From: an uncultured Mollicutes bacterium | Lineage (GTDB): Bacteria > Bacillota_I > Bacilli_A > Acholeplasmatales > Anaeroplasmataceae | NCBI GenBank assembly: GCA_937905855.1 | Contig: CALCWU010000035.1 | Location: 1-7,295 of the forward strand | Direction: 5' to 3' | Length of the DNA stretch: 7,295 nt | Shown here: piece by piece, positions 1 through 4,898 of the stretch | Numbering within the stretch: position 1 is the stretch's first letter | How the letters are laid out: each line of letters begins with the position of its first letter | Notes under the pieces: model-generated | Databases searched by the model: none | Told to the model about the DNA's origin: nothing | What the model saw: only the letters and a program-made list of their open reading frames with translations | Translations under genes and position numbers: made by a program

Positions 1-392
1 TTGCTGGTGGTGAAAAAATTAATGAGGTAATTGATGAATTAAAAACAATGGGTTGTAATATTTCTATTGATGATTTTGGTTTAACTTATGGTAATGTTTT
101 AAATTTGACTAATGAAAAAATCAAAACTATTAAGATAGATAAATCCCTAATTTGGCCTTGCTTTAGTAGTGATAAGGATTTAAATGATAAGCATAAGGTG
201 TTATTGTACGAAACAATAGCTATGATTAAATCCTTAGGCTATGATATTATAGCTGAGGGTGTTGAAACAAGTAATCAATTTGAAATGCTTAAAGGATTTG
301 GGGTTTCAAGACATCAAGGATATTATTTTTCAAGACCAATGAAGGCCTGTGATTTAATTGAATTTTTAAATAAGCAAAAGTTATCTAATTAG
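1..392 (+). CDS. EAL-domain protein, C-terminal part (c-di-GMP phosphodiesterase type)
   Basis: This is the 3' end of a gene that begins before the window; the frame is open from base 3, so the internal ATG at 48 is not the start. About 129 residues are visible and cover the second half of an EAL domain, which hydrolyses cyclic di-GMP to pGpG. Recognisable motifs are IDDFG, with the paired metal-binding aspartates, then KTIKIDKSLI with the conserved lysine, AEGVET with its glutamate, and QGYYFSRP near the C-terminus. The name-giving EAL residues and any GGDEF, PAS or membrane region lie outside the window. The loop after DDFG reads LTYGNV, where active enzymes usually have TGYSS or AGYSS, so activity may be altered. 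The stop codon lies inside the terminator hairpin. Family assignment is firm; catalytic activity is uncertain. Confidence 0.9.
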   Translation, partial: AGGEKINEVIDELKTMGCNISIDDFGLTYGNVLNLTNEKIKTIKIDKSLIWPCFSSDKDLNDKHKVLLYETIAMIKSLGYDIIAEGVETSNQFEMLKGFGVSRHQGYYFSRPMKACDLIEFLNKQKLSN

Positions 393-404
393 ATAGCTTT
401 TTTT
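380..404 (+). terminator. Intrinsic terminator of the EAL gene
   Basis: GTTATCT (380-386) pairs with AGATAGC (391-397) around an AATT loop, giving a 7-bp stem with one G-U pair. Seven T's follow at 398-404. The stop codon at 390-392 lies within the hairpin, and the next promoter's -35 box starts two bases after the T tract. Confidence 0.8.
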
Positions 405-405
405 C

Positions 406-434
406 TTGACATAATAATAAAAATAAGATATTAT
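406..434 (+). promoter_or_regulatory. Sigma-A type promoter for the DUF3793-flavodoxin operon
   Basis: A perfect -35 box TTGACA (406-411) is followed by a 17-nt AT-rich spacer and a -10 box TATTAT (429-434) that differs from consensus at one base. Transcription should start near 440-442, at the left edge of the first palindrome. A promoter this close to consensus fits a gene whose control is mainly by repression. Confidence 0.8.
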
Positions 435-439
435 ATAGG

Positions 440-461
440 TAAGTTAGTTGCAACTAACTTA
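440..461 (+). promoter_or_regulatory. 22-bp perfect palindrome, likely operator O1
   Basis: The sequence TAAGTTAGTTG is followed at once by its exact reverse complement, giving an uninterrupted 22-bp palindrome centred at 450/451. It sits at the predicted transcription start, just after the -10 box, where a bound dimer would block RNA polymerase. The form, two half sites meeting at TTGCAA, is typical of winged-helix dimers such as MarR-family repressors. That family assignment is inference and no regulator gene lies in the window. As RNA, the same bases could form a hairpin at the 5' end of the transcript. Confidence 0.7.
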
Positions 462-475
462 ATTTTAAGGATAAT

Positions 476-493
476 AGTTAGCTAAAACTAACT
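476..493 (+). promoter_or_regulatory. Second, imperfect copy of the palindrome, likely operator O2
   Basis: AGTTAGCTAAAACTAACT is 18 bp long and matches the core of the upstream palindrome (442-459) at 15 of 18 positions; both outer arms AGTTAG and CTAACT are identical and only the centre differs. The two centres are 34 bp apart. This copy abuts the GGTGG ribosome-binding site of the next gene. It may be a weaker second operator or an RNA hairpin next to the ribosome-binding site. Confidence 0.6.
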
Positions 494-502
494 GGTGGTT
501 GA

Positions 503-1057
503 ATGAGCGAAAAATTACAAAATGCTTTAGCCTTGCATTGTTCTCCAGCTTTATTTGGAATTAAGGCATCTAATTTAATAAATTGTAGGAAGGATGAATT
601 CCCTAATATTCGTATTGAAATTAAGCTTTTAAATAAGAAGTTTAATCCTAAAATTTTCTTTAAAATCATTAAAGAGGATGAAAATAATGTATATGTCTTA
701 GTATTTCATAAAAAATATTTAATGAGAACAATATTTTCAAATGAAAATTATAATTATTTATTGGAACATAGCTATCCTAAAGGTAAAAATCTAAATTTAT
801 ATTTGGATTATTTAGGGAAAAGACTAAAAAACAAAGATTTTCCTCATGAGATTGGTGTTTTTCTTGGATATGATTTAAGTGATATAATTGCCTTTGAAAA
901 TAAAAATGTTAAATGTATATATACAGGATATTGGCAGGTTTATTCAAATTTAGAAGAAAAATTAAAAATATTTAATAGCTTTACTACTTGTAAAGATAAA
1001 GTGGTTAGTTTAATTAATAATGGTTATCGCTTAGAAAATTTAATTAAAGGATGGTAA
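503..1057 (+). CDS. DUF3793 family protein
   Basis: A 184-residue protein that I recognise as DUF3793, a family of unknown function common in anaerobic Bacillota. Family hallmarks are the N-terminal HCSPALFGIKASNL (12-25), a central Tyr-Pro region, FPHEIGVFLGY (113-123) and GYWQVY (142-147). Length is normal for the family. There is no signal peptide or membrane segment, so it is probably cytoplasmic. His12, Cys13, Cys28, His115, Cys138 and Cys163 could be metal or cofactor ligands, but that is only a suggestion. Translation starts at the ATG at 503, preceded by GGTGG four bases upstream, directly after the second palindrome. The flavodoxin gene follows after 4 bp, a linkage I know from other anaerobes and one that suggests a shared redox or metal-related role. 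The family call is strong; the function is unknown. Confidence 0.88.
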   Translation: MSEKLQNALALHCSPALFGIKASNLINCRKDEFPNIRIEIKLLNKKFNPKIFFKIIKEDENNVYVLVFHKKYLMRTIFSNENYNYLLEHSYPKGKNLNLYLDYLGKRLKNKDFPHEIGVFLGYDLSDIIAFENKNVKCIYTGYWQVYSNLEEKLKIFNSFTTCKDKVVSLINNGYRLENLIKGW

Positions 1058-1061
1058 GAAA

Positions 1062-1469
1062 ATGAAGAGTGTAATTGTTTATTGGTCACAAACAGGTAAT
1101 ACTAAAAGTATTGCTGAAAAAATTGCAGAGGATACAAATGCAGATATATTTGAGGTAAATTCTGCTGATGTAGATAAGGTGCTTGAATATGATAATATCA
1201 TTTTGGGATGTCCGGCAATGGGAGCAGAGGAGATTGAAGATAGTGAGTTTAGACCTTTTTATGAGTTATTGATGAGTAAAATCAATGATCAAAGAGTATT
1301 TTTATTTGGTAGCTATGGTTGGGGTGATGGTGAATGGATGCGAACCTTTGAAGCTGAAACTAAAGGCTATAATGCTAATTTGATTGGTTCTGGCTTAATT
1401 GTAAATGGTGATGCTAGTGAAATTGAACAGGATAAATATTTAGATTTTATTCAGAGCATTAATAGTTAG
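1062..1469 (+). CDS. Short-chain flavodoxin
   Basis: A 135-residue cytoplasmic FMN-binding electron carrier that often replaces ferredoxin when iron is scarce. The phosphate-binding loop SQTGNT is at residues 9-14. The loop GCPAMGAEE (49-57) and the segment FGSYGWGDGEWM (82-93) correspond to the two FMN-contact loops of clostridial flavodoxin, with Met54 and Trp87 as the likely ring-stacking residues. There is no long-chain insertion, and the length is close to the Clostridium beijerinckii protein. Its ribosome-binding site, AAGGATGG, lies in the last codons of DUF3793, and only 4 bp separate the two genes, so they should be co-transcribed and translationally linked. It is expected to share the operator-controlled promoter at 406-434. 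The redox partner is not identifiable here. Confidence 0.95.
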   Translation: MKSVIVYWSQTGNTKSIAEKIAEDTNADIFEVNSADVDKVLEYDNIILGCPAMGAEEIEDSEFRPFYELLMSKINDQRVFLFGSYGWGDGEWMRTFEAETKGYNANLIGSGLIVNGDASEIEQDKYLDFIQSINS

Positions 1470-1490
1470 AAAATGCTTTCATATTTTTTA
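1453..1490 (+). terminator. Possible weak terminator after the flavodoxin gene
   Basis: AGAGCATT (1453-1460) can pair with AATGCTTT (1472-1479), with one G-U pair and an 11-nt loop that contains the stop codon. A broken T-rich run follows, including six T's at 1485-1490. The stem is AT-rich and the T tract is displaced, so termination may be inefficient and some transcription could reach the T-box region. Confidence 0.4.
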
Positions 1491-1493
1491 TTG

Positions 1494-1522
1494 TTTACAT
1501 TTAAAAAAAAGTATAATATAAT
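1494..1522 (+). promoter_or_regulatory. Sigma-A type promoter of the T-box/ABC importer operon
   Basis: The -35 box TTTACA (1494-1499) lies 17 nt before a perfect -10 box TATAAT (1517-1522). An overlapping TATAAT at 1512 has only a 12-nt spacer and is unlikely to be used. The predicted start near 1529 lies just upstream of T-box Stem I. Confidence 0.7.
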
Positions 1523-1528
1523 ACACAT

Positions 1529-1797
1529 CATAAAAGCAATGAAAAGAAATAGTAGTTATAAAACACTATTTAGCGAGCTATTGTTTGGTGAAAGTATAGC
1601 ATAGTAATTTGTAATGAACGCCTCTTGGAGCTGCAGCCTGAAAATGTAAGTAGGGTGTGCCGGGTTCGCCCGTAATCGCGTCTGGGTTTAATAGAACCCA
1701 TAGAGTTTTATTATTCGTGAGAATAATAATTAACTAAGGTGGCACCGCGTAAATTGATTATACGCCCTTAGACTTTATGTTTAAGGGCTTTTATTTT
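1529..1797 (+). promoter_or_regulatory. T-box riboswitch leader, predicted specificity tRNA-Arg (CGC specifier)
   Basis: A T-box leader senses uncharged tRNA and lets transcription continue into the downstream genes. The conserved T-box AAGGTGGCACCGCG is at 1737-1750; its TGGC bulge (1740-1743) would pair with a tRNA 3' end GCCA, so the sensed tRNA should have G73. Stem I includes ACTAT/ATAGT (1565-1569/1601-1605) and TTATAAA/TTTGTAA (1556-1562/1608-1614), then the specifier loop, where TGAA precedes CGC at 1619-1621 and TCTTGGAGCTG follows. CGC means arginine, and some Firmicute tRNA-Arg species do carry G73. Further hairpins are CGGG-TTCG-CCCG (1661-1672), GGGTT/AACCC, and a 9-bp stem at 1708-1729. 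The antiterminator pairs CTAAGG (1734-1739) with CCTTAG (1766-1771) and GCGT with ACGC. The class is certain; the Arg call depends on the loop alignment, with AAC (Asn, one base upstream) as the main alternative. Confidence 0.92.
1764..1797 (+). terminator. Regulated T-box terminator
   Basis: GCCCTTA (1764-1770) pairs perfectly with TAAGGGC (1782-1788), followed by TTTTATTTT. Its 5' arm is also the 3' arm of the antiterminator, so the two structures exclude each other. This is the usual T-box decision point ahead of the importer genes. Confidence 0.9.
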
Positions 1798-1805
1798 GCC
1801 CTTAA
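1781..1805 (+). other. Third pairing arm: alternative hairpin downstream of the T-box terminator
   Basis: TTAAGGGC (1781-1788), which contains the terminator 3' arm, can also pair over 8 bp with GCCCTTAA (1798-1805), with a 9-nt loop made of the T tract. GCCCTTA thus occurs on both sides of the arm. The downstream hairpin is followed by GAAAAAAACT rather than T's, so it is not a terminator. It can exist only in read-through RNA and lies just before the ribosome-binding site of the next gene. Its function is unknown. Confidence 0.45.
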
Positions 1806-1831
1806 GAAAAAAACTATTGGAGGACAAAAAT

Positions 1832-2635
1832 ATGAAAAAAATTTTAGGATGCTTAAGCATTATGGGAGCAGCTTTAGCTCTTGCAAGCTGTTCAAGCAAG
1901 GCTCACACTGTTGAGGATATTAAAAAAAGTGGTAAGCTTGTTATTTCTACCGAGGCTACCTTTGCTCCATTTGAAAGCAAGATTGGTGATGATTTTGTGG
2001 GTATTGATATTGATTTAGCTAAAGAATATGCTAAATATTTAGGTGTTGAGCTTGTTATTAAGGATCAAGATTTTGACGCAGCATTAATTTCAGCATCAAC
2101 TGGTAAGGTTGATTTGGCTATCGCCGGAATAACTAAAAATTCTAAAAGAGAGGAAACACTTGGATTTAGTGATGCTTATTATAAGGCAAGTCAGGTTGTT
2201 ATTGTTAAAAATGATAGTATTTATGCAAATATAACAGATACTGATACCTTACTTAGTGAATTATCTAATAATAAGGCGAAGATTGGCTTTCAAAGAGGTA
2301 CAACTGGTGAATATTATGTAAGTGGAGATGCTGATTGGGACTTTGATGGTATAGAAAGTACGACACCTGTTTCTTATGATAATGGTGCAATGGCTTGTAA
2401 GGCTTTAAGCAATGGTCAAATAGATGCAGTAATAATTGACAAGGCTCCTGCTGATATGTTTGTTAAAAGCAATACAGATTTAAAGGTTTTGGATCCTATT
2501 TTGACTGAAGAAGAATATGCAATTGCCTGTGCAAAGGGAAATGATGATTTAATTAATTCCTTAAATGAGTTTATTAAAACAATTAAGGAAAATGGTGTTT
2601 TTGAGCAAATTATTAGTAAGTATTATGAAGAATAA
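1832..2635 (+). CDS. Amino-acid ABC transporter substrate-binding lipoprotein (polar/cationic amino acid type)
   Basis: The extracellular receptor of an importer, 267 residues from the ATG at 1832, which has GGAGG eight bases upstream. An in-frame TTG at 1796 is rejected because it falls in the terminator T tract. The N-terminus is a lipoprotein signal: Lys2-Lys3, a hydrophobic stretch, and the lipobox LASC with Cys20 as the lipidated residue. The rest is a periplasmic-binding-protein type II fold of the GlnH/HisJ/ArtJ group: EATFAPFE (41-48), VGIDIDLAKEYAKYLG (56-71), AGITKNSKRE (98-107), with Arg106 likely holding the ligand carboxylate, FSDAYY (112-117), and IID (201-203), with Asp203 likely binding the amino group. 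Glu41 matches the Asp that contacts the ligand side chain in both LAO-binding protein and GlnH, so it does not settle specificity. The upstream Arg T-box makes arginine the best guess. Confidence 0.93.
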   Translation: MKKILGCLSIMGAALALASCSSKAHTVEDIKKSGKLVISTEATFAPFESKIGDDFVGIDIDLAKEYAKYLGVELVIKDQDFDAALISASTGKVDLAIAGITKNSKREETLGFSDAYYKASQVVIVKNDSIYANITDTDTLLSELSNNKAKIGFQRGTTGEYYVSGDADWDFDGIESTTPVSYDNGAMACKALSNGQIDAVIIDKAPADMFVKSNTDLKVLDPILTEEEYAIACAKGNDDLINSLNEFIKTIKENGVFEQIISKYYEE

Positions 2636-3389
2636 GGAAAAAATTGTTAAATATATAATGATTATTGTAGCTCTTATTGCTATTATAATTCTTACAATCA
2701 TTTTTAAGGATAGCTTATATAAGGCTATTGAAAAAAATTTTGGTGCTAAAAATGCTGTTAAATCATTATTTAAGGGTTTACTAAATACCTTTATTATTAC
2801 AATTTTTGCTTTTACAATTGGTCTTATTTTGGGATTTGTTGTATGTCTTGTTTTAGAGAATAATAGTAATAAGACAATAATGTTAATTATAAAGAATGTT
2901 GTTAATCTTTATGTTGATGTTTTTAGAGGAACGCCAATGATGGTTCAGCTTTTAATAATTTATTTTATTGTTTTTGCATCATATAAGGGAAGTGCTACCT
3001 TTATTGCGATAATATCATTTGGTTTAAATTCTGGTGCGTATGTATCAGAAATTTTAAGAGGAGGCATAAATGCTATTCCTGCTGGCCAAATGGAGGCAGG
3101 AAGAAGCTTAGGCCTTTCATATAGTAAGGTTATGGGAAATGTAATTTTTCCTCAGGCAATTAAAAATTGCTTGCCAAGCCTAGGAAATGAATTTATTACG
3201 CTTATTAAGGAAACATCTGTAGCGGGATTTGTAGGAGCGTTTGACTTAACGCTTGCTTTTAGAAAAATAGCAAATGCGACATACGATTATACAACTGTAT
3301 ATTTAATAATGGGTTTAACCTATTTTGTTATTGTTTTAGGTATTACCAAGCTTTTTAAATTAATTGAAGGGAGATTAATGAAATGCTAG
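2625..3389 (+). CDS. Amino-acid ABC transporter permease (HisM/GlnP family)
   Basis: The membrane subunit of the importer, 254 residues from the ATG at 2625. An N-terminal membrane segment (about 8-27) follows a lysine-rich start. After a soluble stretch comes the transporter core (about 48-250), with several hydrophobic segments. FRGTPMMVQ (100-108) is the family motif of polar amino-acid permeases. The EAA cytoplasmic loop that docks to the ATPase is at about 154-178 (EAGRSLGLS then FPQA). The start overlaps the lipoprotein stop by 11 bp, with no strong ribosome-binding site, so translation is probably coupled. A longer in-frame version from 2565 would overlap the upstream gene by 71 bp and lacks a membrane-protein-like N-terminus, so I rejected it. 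Some alternative start a few codons in cannot be excluded. Confidence 0.93.
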   Translation: MKNKEKIVKYIMIIVALIAIIILTIIFKDSLYKAIEKNFGAKNAVKSLFKGLLNTFIITIFAFTIGLILGFVVCLVLENNSNKTIMLIIKNVVNLYVDVFRGTPMMVQLLIIYFIVFASYKGSATFIAIISFGLNSGAYVSEILRGGINAIPAGQMEAGRSLGLSYSKVMGNVIFPQAIKNCLPSLGNEFITLIKETSVAGFVGAFDLTLAFRKIANATYDYTTVYLIMGLTYFVIVLGITKLFKLIEGRLMKC

Positions 3390-4099
3390 AGCTTAAAAAT
3401 GTTTATGTTTCCTACAATGATAAAAGCATCTTAGAGGATATTAATCTTGTAATAAATGATGGTGATGTGGTTGCCATCATTGGTCCTAGTGGAGCTGGAA
3501 AATCTTCCTTAATAAGAACAATGAATCTATTGGTAGAGCCTACTAAAGGCTCAGTCCTATTTAATGGGGTAAAGCTAACAAAGGATAATATTAATAAAAT
3601 GCGTGAAAATATTGGAATGGTTTTTCAGCAATTTGAATTATTTCCCCACTTAAGTGTTTTAGATAATATGATATTAGCTCCTGTTAAGCTTAATAAAATG
3701 AAGAAGTCTGATGCTATAATTAAAGCTAAGGAATTGCTTGGTAAGGTCAATTTAGCTAATAAAATAGAGGATTATCCTAATTCTTTATCTGGTGGTGAAA
3801 AGCAAAGAGTAGCAATAGTTAGAAGCCTTATGCTTAATCCTAAAATGATGTTATTTGATGAACCAACAAGTGCACTTGATCCTGAGATGGTTAAAGAGGT
3901 TTTAAATGTAATAAAGCAATTGGCTAAAAATAAAATGACTATTTGTATTGTAACTCATGAGATGAAATTTGCTTATGAGGTTAGTAATAGAGTTTTATTT
4001 GTTGATCAAAAGAAAATAATTGCTGATGATAAACCAGAAATTATTTTTAATAATCCTAATGAGGTAAGAGTTAAAGAATTCTTTTCCAAACTACTTTAA
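3383..4099 (+). CDS. Amino-acid ABC transporter ATP-binding protein (HisP/GlnQ family)
   Basis: The cytoplasmic ATPase that powers the importer, 238 residues and full length. All functional motifs are intact: Walker A GPSGAGKSS (34-42), Q-loop FQQFELFPH (81-89), signature LSGGEKQR (135-142, Glu in place of the common Gln), Walker B MMLFDEPTSALD (155-166) with catalytic Glu160, and the switch histidine in VTHEM (His192). FQQFELFPH followed by a conserved D-N is characteristic of polar amino-acid importers. The start ATG at 3383 overlaps the permease stop by 7 bp, and AAGGGAG lies nine bases upstream, inside the permease gene. With the lipoprotein and permease it forms a complete importer; as in this family generally, a dimer of this subunit should pair with a permease homodimer. 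A strong terminator begins in its stop codon. Confidence 0.96.
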   Translation: MLELKNVYVSYNDKSILEDINLVINDGDVVAIIGPSGAGKSSLIRTMNLLVEPTKGSVLFNGVKLTKDNINKMRENIGMVFQQFELFPHLSVLDNMILAPVKLNKMKKSDAIIKAKELLGKVNLANKIEDYPNSLSGGEKQRVAIVRSLMLNPKMMLFDEPTSALDPEMVKEVLNVIKQLAKNKMTICIVTHEMKFAYEVSNRVLFVDQKKIIADDKPEIIFNNPNEVRVKEFFSKLL

Positions 4100-4123
4100 T
4101 GAGTGAATATCACTCATTTTTTT
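4098..4123 (+). terminator. Intrinsic terminator of the ABC importer operon
   Basis: AATGAGTG (4098-4105) pairs perfectly with CACTCATT (4111-4118) around an AATAT loop, and seven T's run through 4117-4123. The stem starts inside the stop codon of the ATPase gene. Confidence 0.9.
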
Positions 4124-4184
4124 ATATATTTCAGTAAAAATATTATTTTTAATTGTTTTTTTCATATGCTTTATTGGTGAGAAA

Positions 4185-4898
4185 ATGGAATGTATAATTG
4201 AAGGATTAAGGATTAATTATGATGTTTATGGAAAAGGTCCTAGTGTTGTTTTTCTTCATGGCTGGGGAATGAATGGGACAACATTTTTTGATCTTGCCAA
4301 TAATTTGTGTGAAAAATATCAGGTTTATACAATTGATTTGCCAGGATTTGGAAAAAGTGATTTATTAAAAGCACTTGATATTAGCGAGGTTTGTAGCATC
4401 ATTCATGAATTTGTAGAACAAAATAAAATTATAAAACCAACCTTAATTTGTCATTCCTATGGGGGAAGAATTGGAATGATGTACGCTTCAAGGTATGAAA
4501 CTAGTGGTCTAGTATTAATAAGTAGCCCTGGGTTAAAGAAAAAACTATCATTAGTTAAAAAAATGAATATAGTTATATATAAGCTAGCAAAGAAAATTAA
4601 TATTAATTTACCATTTGGTAGTAGTGATTATAAAAATGCTAATGAAGTATTAAAGAAAATGCTAGTTAAAACTGTTAATTATGATTTAAGACAAGAAATG
4701 ACAAAAATTAATACCCCAACAATAATTTTAGCTGGAGAAAATGATAAGGTTGTTTTACTTAGCGAGGAGGAAAGAATTAATAAATATATAAAAAATAGTA
4801 AGCTAATTGTTATAAAGGGTGCATCACATTTTCCGTATTTGGAAAGGAAAAGAGAGGTTTCTTTGATTATTATGGCATTTCTGGAGGGAATAATGTGA
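4185..4898 (+). CDS. Alpha/beta hydrolase fold protein
   Basis: A 237-residue cytoplasmic protein of the alpha/beta hydrolase fold. HGWG (25-28) supplies the oxyanion region, and DLPGFGKS (51-58) is a standard loop of the family. The nucleophile elbow is CHSYGG, placing Ser91 as nucleophile; the usual first Gly of GxSxG is Cys89 here. Asp187 (GENDKVV) and His215 (GASHFPYLE) complete the triad, so it should be catalytically active. A cap region of about 115-165 is Lys-rich with hydrophobic stretches. The substrate is unknown; esterase, thioesterase or lipase-like activity are all possible. Its stop overlaps the Mur ligase start by 4 bp, tying it to peptidoglycan precursor genes. Translation starts at the ATG after GGTGA (4176-4180). 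I see no convincing promoter between the 4123 terminator and this start; the best -10-like element is TATTAT at 4141-4146, without a good -35. Confidence 0.9.
   Translation: MECIIEGLRINYDVYGKGPSVVFLHGWGMNGTTFFDLANNLCEKYQVYTIDLPGFGKSDLLKALDISEVCSIIHEFVEQNKIIKPTLICHSYGGRIGMMYASRYETSGLVLISSPGLKKKLSLVKKMNIVIYKLAKKININLPFGSSDYKNANEVLKKMLVKTVNYDLRQEMTKINTPTIILAGENDKVVLLSEEERINKYIKNSKLIVIKGASHFPYLERKREVSLIIMAFLEGIM

Noticed and set aside
478..669. 63-codon open frame on the - strand
   Set aside because: It lies opposite the well-supported DUF3793 gene, has no recognisable domain, and fits a chance frame in AT-rich DNA.
1655..1675. GGGTTCGCCC resembling a tRNA T-arm
   Set aside because: There is no acceptor, D or anticodon arm around it; the CGGG-TTCG-CCCG hairpin fits the Stem II region of the T-box leader.
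1796..1831. Upstream in-frame start for the binding lipoprotein
   Set aside because: The TTG is inside the T-box terminator T tract, and the added residues would precede a clear lipoprotein signal; ATG at 1832 has a good GGAGG.
2565..2624. Upstream in-frame start for the permease
   Set aside because: It would add 20 residues lying wholly within the preceding gene in another frame; the ATG at 2625 gives the expected lysine-rich membrane-protein N-terminus.
4124..4184. Promoter for the hydrolase operon
   Set aside because: TATTAT at 4141-4146 has no acceptable -35 at 16-18 nt; I could not support a specific promoter.
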